DNA of 64,000 bases from Nitzschia sp. DOCU1 (taxonomy: Eukaryota > Bacillariophyta > Bacillariophyceae > Bacillariales > Bacillariaceae): NCBI GenBank assembly GCA_951394045.1, contig OX595985.1, positions 2,356,001-2,420,000 of the forward strand. The letters are read 5' to 3'. This document shows, piece by piece, positions 9,936 through 19,762 of this stretch. Every line of letters starts with the position of its first letter. Within the stretch, counting starts at the first letter, position 1. The position numbers and the translations under genes are program-made. The notes under the pieces are model-generated. The model was not told where the DNA came from, did not search any database, and saw nothing but the letters and a program-made list of their open reading frames with translations.

Positions 9936-11755
9936 CTAGTGGTTTAGCTGGGCCTGGGCACCCCCCCCCCCGCTAGGAGTGCCTGGGGAATCTCGGTTGG
10001 TGCAATGAGGAGTCACTGGGTTGCCAGCTGTAGGAACTCTGGCTTGATTGCCGTTCGTGGAAAGGAGCTGATTCAATAAATTGGAGAGATGACTGTAGTC
10101 ACAAGTCATCTGCCCGAAATCTTGCTCCAAAGAAGAAAGGCGGGTTCGAGAAGCACCCTTGCTGTTGAGCAAAAGCAAGGACAGGGACGAGTCTACCGAT
10201 CCGTCGTCATCCATTCTTGCCTTCTTGGCGCGCCCTGTAAGGATCTGCAGGGCGGTGTCATCATCATTAACACCATGCTCGCTGACTAAACGTTTGCTGC
10301 CAGAGATAGCTGAGGCCTCTCCCATGAGGTCGAGAGGGACTGTGGCCAAAAAGTCCATATCCTTGTCTATTGAGTAAGGCAGCGATTCTGTCATCGGTCG
10401 ATGAGACGACGGTGCCTTGTGCCTCATCCCAGCGCATATCTCTGGAGGCGGTGATAGCCAAAGCTGAAAAGTACTCATCCAGGACGCCATCCCCGAATTG
10501 GTGGGAGAGCCGGGTGTAGACGCTGCGCAGGACCATCTGTGCTTCCGCTTTCTTGTCTGGGTGAAATGCAACCACATGGCCCTCACGATTAAAGGGTGAT
10601 CCGATAGCCAGGAATAAAGGGGTGGCCGTGTTCCCTGTGCGGGATGGGATCTCAATGATAAGCTGGCCGAGGGTTTTGTTAGTTGCTGCAGGAATCGGGG
10701 TATCCAAAAGCGCAAAGTCGGTGGTAGTGCGGGCTTCATGTTGGAGGACCCAGCTGTGTTGCCACTTGTGAAGCGCAATAAAGCCTTCAAAAGATATCAC
10801 ATTCATCAAGTTGCGGAAGGGGCGGACAAAGCGCATAAGGATGTAGAGCAGAAATCGCATCGAGTCGGGGCCATAGAGGTCATCTAGTGCCGTCTGTACG
10901 CAAAGAACATCGCATTTGGCACATTCAACATGCAGGGCCTTCGGGATGTCATCCTGCTTAACTGAAGCATCCTATTTTTTGTTTTGGCCATCCGTTATTT
11001 TCATCCAACGGAGGCTGACATTGCAGCCTGCCACGTCCGATCCGTTTGCACAGAGTTTCAGTATCCATCATACGAAGTGAATAAAGTAGCCATCCGCAAA
11101 TGTTGACATGAGGGGCTTGGAAGGATGATTCTGCAAAGCAGGGGCCCTGTTCCTTGTGATACCAGTTGGTATTTTCTTTAAGATTGGTGGCACCAGAGCC
11201 TTCAAATTCCACCAGAATCTTGCTGAAAATGCGGCCACCTTGGGTTTTGGGGGCCACTCTGGTGAAATAATCCTTGACTCCCGACAAGGTGGTGGGAAAG
11301 TTGCCATCGTGGTGTAAGGCACGCTGGACTCCCGAACTTGGATCCCATGGCCAAAGCTTGAAAATAGCTTTGCAAGTTTGCATAAAAGTAATCCATCCGC
11401 GAAGCGTGTCGGCGAGGAGTTCCATTGCCTGACCGGGGTCTTGACTGGGGTCGGGGGGAAGATTCAACTGGAGATCGAAGTAGCGGCGAGTTGTCATCGG
11501 GGCCACTGCCTGGGCAGGATCATTAATTCCTCCGGTTTGATTGCCTCCTTCAATGGTGCTGGCATCCTCTTTGTCCACTGCCATGGCATCGTGCGCTTCG
11601 GGGCCACCGTTCTCCACAGCGGTGGGTGCGTTTGGGACCGCGTTTTTGACAGGGGGTGGAGCAATGTTCATGGTGGGTGGATGGGGGTACGCAGTAGGAG
11701 GAGGGGTGCCGGGATAGGTGTTATTGTCGTTGGAAGTTTGTTGTGTCATGGTCAA
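9936..11755 (-). pseudogene. Retrotransposon ORF1, two frameshifts
   Basis: About 605 codons over three frames: 11755 to about 10960 (Pro/Thr-rich start, then RRYFDLQLNLPP, GWITFMQ and GWLLYSLRMMDTETL), then to about 10370 (KALHVECAKCDVL, ILMRFVRPFRNLMN), then to 9936. The first shift coincides with an A-rich run near 10975. It resembles ORF1-like proteins seen next to EEP/RT ORFs in diatom genomes; the role is presumably nucleic-acid binding (inference). A poly-C run of ~11 at 9961 lies near the end of the frame. Confidence 0.6.
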
Positions 11756-11986
11756 AACGAAGGGTTTTTCCGATGGGTTTTTCCTACTGAGGTATATGGA
11801 GTTCTACGGGTGGGGTGTAGTACCAGGTCTACGTACGTGTTTTGATTTCTGCAAGTTTGAAAAAAGTGGGAGGAGCTCTTTCCCACAACGCCCGTGTTAA
11901 AAAGACTACCGGTAGCGATTCATGATATGCTGCCAGCTATTACCGGGTTCATAGTGGTCCCCTGGAGCCCCTCTCGGTAGAGCACC

Positions 11987-12432
11987 CTCTGGGCTGTTTT
12001 CTACCTTCTATTTGTTTCGCTATGTTCGCCTTCGATGGAACATCTACCAATGTAATAATTCTCGGTAGTAGCGAAAGCGATTCTCAACATCAACATCCAC
12101 AATGAAGCCTCCGAATTCTCTCTTTCTATGATAGGCCGTGGGGTTTCTTGGCCGTTCATCCCCAAAATGAGGCACTACCCTATTCAAATATGACCCAGGG
12201 CACAAATGTCTCTTTGGAAAGACATACGAATTGTCACAAAGGGGGATATATGAACAAGGCGAACCTGACACCTCCGTCACTTTATTCGATCCGTCAAAAA
12301 TGGTGGCGTATTGCTCTAACACGATCGAAAGAGAAACACCGAAAAAAATGAGGCTGGGATACTACGGATAGAGGAAGCAAACAACCGAGGTGAATGGCGA
12401 AGTAGTGCACGATACTAAAACTGGGGAAATCG
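11987..12432 (+). repeat. Upstream cassette R2, copy B
   Basis: Close relative of 8158-8676; long shared blocks include the stretch around GAAGCCTCC and GACCCAGGGC. Lies directly upstream of the RGLE gene at 12630. The preceding ~200 bp also resemble sequence ahead of copies A and C. Confidence 0.7.
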
Positions 12433-12582
12433 CAAATGCCCAGGCACAGACATATGCTTGGAATCGGAAAGAAGGAGAGCACAATTCGACTACCGGTAGC
12501 GAGGCCAGACAAATCATTTAATGCAAAATTCATAGCGTAGTACCGGACGACCAACTTCTATGTAAATTGTAACTTGGCGCAC

Positions 12583-12629
12583 AATTTCTGTTTTGAGAAC
12601 AAAATTTCGCATCACCTTCTTTGCTGATC
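12583..12629 (+). promoter_or_regulatory. Conserved proximal 5' flank of RGLE genes 2 and 3
   Basis: ACAATTTCT ... TTCGCATCACC ... TTGCTGATC immediately before the ATG recurs almost unchanged at 16753-16804 before the paralogue. It probably spans leader and core promoter; no TATA box is evident. Confidence 0.5.
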
Positions 12630-13664
12630 ATGTATAACGAAAACAACACCGCACAAACAACTTTGAGTGAGTCCTCCTCGTCCTCATTTGCAGGTGGGGC
12701 CGTGATGAAATTGTTGTTGCTGTCGATGAATCTTAGTAACCATCGAGCGGCGCGGAAAAAGTCCCCTGCTAGAAAAGACCAGAGGGGTATTGGCCACGGG
12801 TCCTCCAAAACAAAGGTAGTACTACGGACAGCTTCTCGGCAGCTAGTCCAGCACGATGTAGATCCTACTGACAACGATGACATTGTATCATTGTATTCAA
12901 GCACTTCCTCCTTCTCTTCATCGTCAAGAAGCTCGACGAGCACCAGCGCCGGTCGTGATGGCAATGCACAAAGATCTTCAAGTCGGCTCTGGACGAAGGC
13001 TGCTGTGGCCGCGGTGCATCATTCTTCCTCGTCGCACCATCATCGAAGAAGCAGTGACGGGAGCACAATCACGGCTGTTCCTCCAGCGGACAATAAGAAG
13101 AAGACTCGGCGTGTCACCTTTAGTCACATGAAGACAGTACACAATACCATTGCTCTGCAAGATCTCTCTGATGAAGAGTGCCAAGCCTCCTGGTATTCAA
13201 TGAAAGAATACAATGACATCACATTGTCGTGTACAATACAGATCGAGAAGATAGAGCGCGGAGAGAAATTCGACGAGTCATGCAAGAAGTACTGTGAACG
13301 TGGACTTGAGACTCATTGTGGTGCCCAAACTTTGGTCAAGGACAGGAATCGTTCTCTCGCGATTCATTCCGCACTTGACGAGCAAAGTCGGCAAATCGAG
13401 GCAGGCATGCTGCCGGATCCAGAAAGTATCGCCCTTGTTTACCGAAACGCAAGTTCAAGTTCTCAGCTCTGGGCTAACGTCATCGGGATGCGTGATCAGC
13501 GTGTTGTAGAAGACTTGATGGACGACGACGTGTACGAGCACTCAGCCTCCGACCACGTCGCCGGCTGCCGACTTTCCATTGGAACCACCAACGTTCCTTC
13601 GCTGTTGGATGTGACTTCCTTGGCTGCTCTCCAGCAAAACGAATCCTCGGCCCAAGCCGCATAA
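12630..13664 (+). CDS. RGLE-family protein, member 2
   Basis: 344 aa, no intron, from ATG 12630. The N-terminal ~120 residues are Ser/His/Lys-rich and disordered. TRRVTFSHMKTV starts the conserved core; then SDEECQASWYSMKEY, CTIQIEKIERGEK, YCERGLE, RSLAIHSALDEQSRQIEAG, IALVYRNASSSSQLWANVIG and RDQR. It ends ESSAQAA, a tail shared with other members. The central ~125 bp is nearly identical at DNA level to the gene at 16805 (few substitutions) although the N-terminal halves have diverged, which suggests recent duplication or gene conversion of the core. No membrane segment or targeting signal is seen. The charged, helix-rich composition fits a cytosolic or nuclear protein (inference). Confidence 0.85.
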   Translation: MYNENNTAQTTLSESSSSSFAGGAVMKLLLLSMNLSNHRAARKKSPARKDQRGIGHGSSKTKVVLRTASRQLVQHDVDPTDNDDIVSLYSSTSSFSSSSRSSTSTSAGRDGNAQRSSSRLWTKAAVAAVHHSSSSHHHRRSSDGSTITAVPPADNKKKTRRVTFSHMKTVHNTIALQDLSDEECQASWYSMKEYNDITLSCTIQIEKIERGEKFDESCKKYCERGLETHCGAQTLVKDRNRSLAIHSALDEQSRQIEAGMLPDPESIALVYRNASSSSQLWANVIGMRDQRVVEDLMDDDVYEHSASDHVAGCRLSIGTTNVPSLLDVTSLAALQQNESSAQAA

Positions 13665-15000
13665 CAATTTTTTGGTTTTGAGAATAGCGAATAGAGGATT
13701 TGTCATCTATTAGAACCGGGATAATGCCACGGCCCACGTAAACATGCTTCGTTTGTTGTTTTTGCTGCCGATATCTTTTCGTCGGGTCATCATCGTCAAT
13801 AGATGATCCATCGAGGACCCACTCGAAAGGTGCTCACGGCATATCGAACAGTTTATTTTAAGGACCACCGATTTTGTACACTGTCCGATTTTCCTAAATA
13901 TTGAGAACCCTTAATATCAAAACCATACGTTTTAACGTTCTCCAAACTTCGTGCCATGCGTTCACGAAACGACACAGTCTTCAACACCGCCGTCCGCAAC
14001 AATGACCGACGCCACAAAGGAACTGTGTTCCTCGTTTCGGACCAGATCCCTCTCTTCCTCATATCACTACTATCGATCGCATGGCCTCTACCGGTAGCCT
14101 ATCTTCAGAGTAGATGCAGTACCGGTAGATGTTGTCTTACTCGAAATTTGGCAACATGATCGCTATTGGAATTCCTCATTGCATTAGTGGAGGATTGCTT
14201 TCAATGGTTCCCCCCCCCCCCCCACTGGGGCCACGGTTAATGTGTTTGATTGTCATGCGTGCATCATGGGCGGTACCTTTATTGTCAGCCCTACAACAAC
14301 CTCCTAGTATTGAAATAGAGCGATGACCGTTCCTCTTTCTCTTCGGATGGTGCTATTCAAAGAATAGCGAGGCCTTTTGGATTTGAATTCTTCATTGTTG
14401 CCTCTCGACAAATACAACATGCTTGGCAAGTGGTGGCACGTGGTCGAAATGAAAGGCATATGGACGAGCTTGCCGCTGGGGGTGTACAAGCTGACAAAAC
14501 GTGGAGGAGATTGTGAGCATGCCATTGCCCCCTACGAATTGGCTCCAAATCGTTGGCTTATCTATTTACCTGGACTAGGCTGATTGCTTCAAGACACTTG
14601 CCTGGGAGTCATCACCGAGTGCTATCGGGTGGTTTCCAGAGTGGACCTTGCAAAACATTGCTTGTCGTTTTTGGTTGAAACGGTGGAGGTGCAAGCAAAG
14701 CTGGTTGAATTTCCGCTGGCCGCCAAGTCAGATACTAGCGGTATTAGCGAATCCTGGAGCCGGCAGCACCGGAAAACTGCCAAAGGAATCTTTATCATGG
14801 CAGGGACGGGACGATTCTCAATTTTGTCATCATCCATCGAATTATTTTGGGATTGGAGATGAATGCTGCTGTCGTGGGTGCTTTCGCGGGTAGGCCGCCG
14901 CCGCGAAGAGCTTGTTGTTGCCGTCCCTATGTGTTTTGGCTGCTCGCGGGCGTTGGGTCTTGCATAAGGATGGATAAGCAATTTTGTTGGAGAACAAAGA
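13665..15000. other. Intergenic, no recognisable gene
   Basis: Contains TACCGGTA palindromes at 14089 and 14120 and a C-run of ~13 near 14210. A stretch at 14340-14750 reads through partly open frames on the plus strand broken by stops (for example ending DKTWRRL), possibly old coding or transposon debris I cannot identify. Confidence 0.4.
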
Positions 15001-15604
15001 ACGATGTTAATCGGGAGACTGGCTAGTGGCGATTGTCAGGAGCTCTTGCGTGTTGGCATGCTCAGACCCTTCGTCACTTCAGTTGGCGACGATGACGACG
15101 AATTATCGCTGGAAGTGGTGCTCGAAGATAACGACGACAATTCTGATGCGCTGTCTGACATTGCTTGGGCCTTGAGGGACTCCACTCTGCTTTGATTCAC
15201 AAAAGATACCAACGGCCGAGAGATTGGCTCGGAACCACGTCTTGACCCATATTACTACCTCTTCACAAATCGGAAACGGTGAACAGATTCAATACGACAC
15301 CAATCTCAACCAGACGACGGGACGCAAGCTCCGTGCCGGTGGTAGTAGTGCAGGCGCTTCAACTATTTCACCCTTGGGGGTCTGGCTATTGCTGGTCGGA
15401 TGTGTCAATACTCAATCGCCAAGGGAAGACAGCAACAAGGCGAGTGTGCTGTACACGTTGCTACAAGGAGCTGGACCTGTAATCCTTTCCTACTACCACT
15501 ATGTGTATCGTGTCCAAGATGAGGAAGCTGTGATGGTCCGTCCTGGAGATTTTTGCGAAAGAGATCTCAGAATAAGCAACAACTATGACTGCATGGAGCC
15601 GTAG
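15001..15604 (+). pseudogene. Truncated LRR gene copy
   Basis: From about 15215 the translation LARNHVLTHITTSSQIGNGE, QIQYDTNLNQTTG, GVWLLLVG, KASVLYTLLQGAGPVILS matches the C-terminus of the LRR gene at 5402. The LRR body is missing; a separate 64-codon frame (15004-15195) precedes it in another register. It reads past the parental stop, and its 3' flank (GTCCTGGAGA, TGCGAAAGA) also matches the LRR flank at about 6965, so gene end and flank were copied together. Confidence 0.7.
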
Positions 15605-15639
15605 CCGCTTTTGAATCCCAATGCTCAAAAGTTCCCCGG

Positions 15640-16040
15640 TCTTTGACATCATTCCAGGAGTGCTAACGAGTCAGTCAAACAATACGACAATGACCCAGCA
15701 AGTGAGAACCGAGCTCGCCAGTGGGGAAGAGCTCCTTTTTGTTGTTTTGAGGCGAAGGAGGAAGGGCCTACTAGTAATTTCCATATCAGGGTACGCTGTA
15801 GAGAGGGATGCTAGCTAATCTATTGCGATTGCGCTCTAGCTAGTATCAACGATTCTTCTTTGACATCCCACCAGGAGTTCTGAAGAACCAGTCGAACCCT
15901 ACAACGATGACACCCGTGAGAACCCAACTCTCCGGTGGTATAGAGCTCCTTGTAGCTTTGCGGCGAAGGAGAAACGACCTATTTTTACGATGTTCATAGA
16001 GTTCTACCAGGGTACAGGCGATAGGAGCTCTTGATTCTAC
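15640..16040 (+). repeat. Tandem pair of ~200-bp repeat units (R1)
   Basis: 15640-15800 and 15858-16040 share the order TTGACATC, CCAGGAGT, TACGAC/AACGATGACAC, GTGAGAACC, GAGCTCCTT, GGCGAAGGAG and CAGGGTAC. A third degenerate copy lies at about 7840-7935 and parts recur near 11790. Always upstream of R2 cassettes; probably part of the same duplicated flank. Confidence 0.6.
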
Positions 16041-16134
16041 TGCCACCATGAAGTCCCTTTGGCGAACTCTACTGGTATCGTAGTAGTACCTTATGTATTA
16101 GCTACTAATAGGCTTTGTTCCTACTGATATCGTG

Positions 16135-16450
16135 CTGTTTTCTACCTTCCATATTTGTTTAGCGTTTTTCGCCGATGCAACATCGACAAGCAATACTAAA
16201 AAAGCAGTTCCCAACATCAACGTCGACAAGCATGCAATTCTCTCTATTAGTAGAGTGCGATACGCCGTCGTTGGCCTTCCCGCGAACTCCCCCTGGGGGA
16301 TGGCGGCACGAATCAAAAAGGCCCAACGGAACCAAGCGCGTACCGGGAATTTATCAATGTTTCCAAATAAATAAGGCATTGTCACGATAATGGCTGGCTC
16401 AGGCGAACCTGGCATCCCCCAGCCCGGAACTGGAATGATGGAAGCTGTCA
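16135..16450 (+). repeat. Upstream cassette R2, copy C (diverged)
   Basis: Starts GTGCTGTTTTCTACCTTCC and keeps CAACATCAACGTCGAC, AATTCTCTCT, ATTGTCAC and GGCGAACCTGGCATCC in the order of copies A and B, with many substitutions and gaps. Lies ~350 bp before the RGLE gene at 16805. Confidence 0.55.
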
Positions 16451-16752
16451 ATAGGTGTTATTGCAAAAATGTTGAAGTATCGATAGAAGGAACGTGGTTC
16501 TGAATCGTACACAATTTTCTCAGAGGCTCCTGCTTCTGCAAGAAGGCAACATGTATTGATCACAACGAGACAGAGGTCTGGCTTCAAATGTTGTTCCGAG
16601 ATTCTCCGCTGTTCGGATCCGGCATGAAGACGAACATTAATCTACTTTGTGGACAAAGCTGGAGAACTTGTACAGGCACCACCACTACCTACCTACCCAA
16701 TATGACCGGAAGAGCAACTACCTGTATTTTATCCTGAATCGAAAACTTTCCT

Positions 16753-16804
16753 CACAATTTCTTTCGATAAAAACAAATTCGCATCACCATTCCCATTGCT
16801 GATC
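16753..16804 (+). promoter_or_regulatory. Conserved proximal 5' flank of RGLE gene 3
   Basis: Counterpart of 12583-12629: ACAATTTCTTTCG, TTCGCATCACC, TTGCTGATC, then ATG. Confidence 0.5.
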
Positions 16805-17839
16805 ATGTATAACGAAAACAACACAGCACAAAGAACAACTTCGAATGATTCCTCTTCCTCCTTTGGAGAAGGGGCAATGAACTTGTTGCTGTCGCTGAAT
16901 CTCAGTAACCATCGAGCGCGAAGGAGCAAGAAATCCCGTGGAAATCATGATAAGAAGAACAACGTTATCGGCACATCCTTACTGACCACTCTTAGTGGAA
17001 AAACAAAGACAACAGTACGATCAGTTTCTCAGCGAGTTTACCAGCACGCTATGGATCCTGATGACAACGATGAAATCGCCTCACTGTATTCCACCACTTC
17101 CTCATCATCTTCGTCATCAAGAAGCTCGACTGCCACCACAAAAAGGTCGAGCGTCGTTGGTGACACTGCACGAAGAACATCTACTCAGCTTTGGATGAAG
17201 GCCGTGACAACAGTGCATTCTTCTTTACACCATCGAACATACAGTGACGGAAGCACCATAACCGCGGTTCCTATGGACACGAAGAACCAACGTCGTCATG
17301 TCAGCTTTTGCCATAGTGCGAAAGTACGGAATACCATTGCACTGCAAGATCTCTCTGATGAAGAGTGTCAAGCCTCCTGGTATTCAATGAAAGAATACAA
17401 TGCAATCACATTGTCGTGTACAATACAGATCGAGAAGATAGAGCGCGGAGAGAAGCTCGAACCCAACAAGTACTGTGAACGTGGGCTTGAGACCCACTGT
17501 GGGGCCCGGGCTTTGGTCAAGAGCAAGAATCGTTCTCTTGCCATACAAGCTGTACTTGACGAGCAAAGTCGGCAACTTGAGGCAGGGATGCTGGTGCTGG
17601 ATCCAGAAATTATAGCCCTTGTTTACCGAAACGCAAGTTCAAGTTCTCAGCTCTGGGCTAACGTCATGGGGATGCATGATCAACATTTTGTAGAAGACTG
17701 GATGGACGACGAATTGTACATAGACGCGACTTCAGGAGACCACGTCGGCCGCCGACTCTCCATCACAACCAAAGTTCCTCCCCTGGATGTGACTTCCTTG
17801 GCTCTGCAGCAAAAAGAAGCCTCAGCCCGAGCCGCGTGA
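16805..17839 (+). CDS. RGLE-family protein, member 3
   Basis: 344 aa, intronless; starts MYNENNTAQ like member 2. Basic/Ser-rich N-terminal half with RRHVSFCHSAKV as the strand motif, then SDEECQASWYSMKEYN, YCERGLETHCG, RSLAIQAVLDEQSRQ, ALVYRNASSSSQLWANVMG and a C-terminus ending EASARAA. Relative to member 2 it has H-D-Q-H in place of R-D-Q-R and a two-residue insertion (AGMLVLDPE). Head-to-tail with member 2, ~3.1 kb apart, sharing cassette R2 and the proximal flank: a tandem duplicate. Function unknown. Confidence 0.85.
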   Translation: MYNENNTAQRTTSNDSSSSFGEGAMNLLLSLNLSNHRARRSKKSRGNHDKKNNVIGTSLLTTLSGKTKTTVRSVSQRVYQHAMDPDDNDEIASLYSTTSSSSSSSRSSTATTKRSSVVGDTARRTSTQLWMKAVTTVHSSLHHRTYSDGSTITAVPMDTKNQRRHVSFCHSAKVRNTIALQDLSDEECQASWYSMKEYNAITLSCTIQIEKIERGEKLEPNKYCERGLETHCGARALVKSKNRSLAIQAVLDEQSRQLEAGMLVLDPEIIALVYRNASSSSQLWANVMGMHDQHFVEDWMDDELYIDATSGDHVGRRLSITTKVPPLDVTSLALQQKEASARAA

Positions 17840-18463
17840 CAAATATCTTATAACGAAATAAACTCAAAGTGGATACATGTAAATAGTAGCACTGAGGTAT
17901 TGTCATGGCACAAGCAAGGCCCATCGTTTTGTTCTTCGCGATGGGCCTCTCCTCATTTTGGTTGGGGTCGCATGAAAGCGCATGATCATCTTTTGAATTC
18001 CATAAGATTGAATTGACGTCAGATACACGAACGTTCAAAATTTTGAATACGTTTAATAAGCCCACCTTTTGCGCCAATACCAACCGCTAATAGCGAAGTG
18101 GCTTAAAAGTTATGCCCACCTTTTACACTAATAAGTCCTCCGAACAGCGAAGTGGCCTATGTCTTGGGGATGATGGGGAAGGGAAGTGTAATTACTATTG
18201 TCGTTGATTGGGAATGCGGTGAAATTCCCCAAGAGGGGAATTGAACCAGAAGTACCACACTGCGTCAAGTGGAGGCAGGACGGAGAAACACGTTTCGTTC
18301 GAACCACAGAACAGAAAAAGAAAACACACAAAAAAACCCGCGTCGATGATGATTCGATTCGTGAAGAATTCTCCGATGATAAAAATTTGGCCTGTTGTCA
18401 CAAAAGAATTGGTCTCACAAAATATAAAATCAGACCTCCAAAACGAACACTCTAGCAAAAAGA
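17840..18463. other. Intergenic with short repeats
   Basis: Holds a ~43-bp direct repeat (18060-18102 and 18114-18156; CCCACCTTTT ... GCGAAGTGGC) and a perfect 8-bp stem hairpin with AAGA loop at 18223-18242. A TPsiC-arm-like GGTTCAATTCC on the minus strand near 18243 was checked; no tRNA cloverleaf fits. Confidence 0.5.
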
Positions 18464-19096
18464 ATGTGCATCTCCACATCCAGGCCGTTTGATCATGGTA
18501 GCTATCCTCTTGCTTTGGCCCGCAATGATTTCAACAGTAAGCGACGAAAACTTGGGGCAGAAACAACCGAGGATCGTCATCGGATCGAGGTGAACCCAGA
18601 GGCGTCCTCCCCATGTGGAGGAGTATCGTTGCTGGACTATTTTATTCCACCACAAGCTTGCAACAAGAAACCAGCAAAGAAGCAAGTAAGGTTCTCGAAC
18701 GACGTCCATGTGCGTTTCACCATTGCTATGGGCGATATTTCAGAAGACGAGCGCCTGGCCACTTGGAATTCTTCTGATGAATTTGAAAACATTACAAGAA
18801 GCTGCTTGGTTCAAATTCAAATGCTCGAACGTGGCGATTCAATGAAAGAGCAACAAGACTATTGTGCTCGTGGTCTCGAGTCTCACACACAACTCCATGC
18901 CATTGCCAAAACCAAGACTCGCAGTACGGCCATTCAAACCGTACTAGAAGAACAGTACCAACAGACGCGATTGGGTGAATGGAACGAAGAAGACATTGCC
19001 CAAAGCTATCGTAACGTTAGTGCTAGCTCCCAGCTCTGGGCACATGCTGTGGGCCTTCAAGACCAAAGAGAGGCCGAGGATTACAACGATTCTTGA
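18464..19096 (+). CDS. RGLE-family protein, member 4 (short)
   Basis: 210 aa, intronless. Compared with members 2 and 3 the disordered N-terminus is short (~70 residues). KKQVRFSNDVHVRFTI is the strand motif, then SEDERLATWNSSDEF, CLVQIQMLERGD, YCARGLESHTQ, STAIQTVLEEQYQQ, and YRNVSASSQLWAHAVGLQDQ. It ends at EAEDYNDS and lacks the SAxAA tail, so it is close to the minimal family core (~140 residues). It belongs with the more diverged 41400 gene (shared RGLESHT) rather than the tandem pair. Confidence 0.8.
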   Translation: MCISTSRPFDHGSYPLALARNDFNSKRRKLGAETTEDRHRIEVNPEASSPCGGVSLLDYFIPPQACNKKPAKKQVRFSNDVHVRFTIAMGDISEDERLATWNSSDEFENITRSCLVQIQMLERGDSMKEQQDYCARGLESHTQLHAIAKTKTRSTAIQTVLEEQYQQTRLGEWNEEDIAQSYRNVSASSQLWAHAVGLQDQREAEDYNDS

Positions 19097-19762
19097 TAAT
19101 CATCTCCTCAAGAAGAAGAATCCATCCATCCACCAATTACACCACTCCTTGACGTGCCAAAGCAATGTGCGCCTGGGTTAGAATATAGAGATAGACCATA
19201 CAATATAGAGAACACTTTACGATACCCAAGTCGTTTGTGCATACAAGTTACCACTACCATCAAGAACAACAACAAGCACCATGACAAGAAGCTCCTGGTG
19301 GCCGCGCCGCCGATTCTTGATTTTTCCGTCTTCTGATAATAGTAGACGGGGACCGAGGGGTAGCGGGGTAACACCACGTCAGCACTGTTTGAGAACGTTT
19401 TCATCCTGATAGCTTCATTTCAGACGCCATCGCAAATGAATGATAGTGTCAACGTTTTCTTTCAAGGAAGACGTGTTTCCTTCCTGGATCGACCCAAAAC
19501 CGAATGCTGGGCGCACTCGCGAGCACTCCGTCCGTCCTCCTCCACTCACCCGACTGCTGCGACTGGAGCTTCAAAGTGTTCGCTCCGTGTTCGTCATGGC
19601 AACGCACGGCGGGCGGGCGGCAATGCCTTCTGCAGCCACGACTACATCATACACCGGTTTTATTAATTATTTACGCGTTGTTGCGTGGTGAAACAGGGCG
19701 ACCATGGACTTCTGTGGTGCTCGATTCCACAACAGAAGTTGTTTGTCCGCATAGTAACTACC
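19097..19762. other. Intergenic
   Basis: No recognisable gene; includes the promoter and leader of the selenoprotein gene. Confidence 0.4.

Larger units (their letters stand above)
8677..11785 (-). mobile_element. Non-LTR retrotransposon remnant with EEP endonuclease, no reverse transcriptase
   Basis: Minus-strand element with a broken ORF1 (11755 to 9936) followed by the start of ORF2 (9927), which encodes an apurinic-type endonuclease/exonuclease/phosphatase domain. The reverse transcriptase expected next is missing: sequence similar to the host repeat cassette resumes at about 8676. The 5' end lies near 11785, where cassette-like DNA returns. Loss of the 3' rather than the 5' end is unusual for a LINE-like insertion and suggests a later deletion. 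Boundaries are estimates. Confidence 0.75.

Noticed and set aside
18240..18312. Possible minus-strand tRNA (GGTTCAATTCC resembling a TPsiC arm)
   Set aside because: No acceptor stem, D-arm or anticodon arm can be folded at the right spacing.
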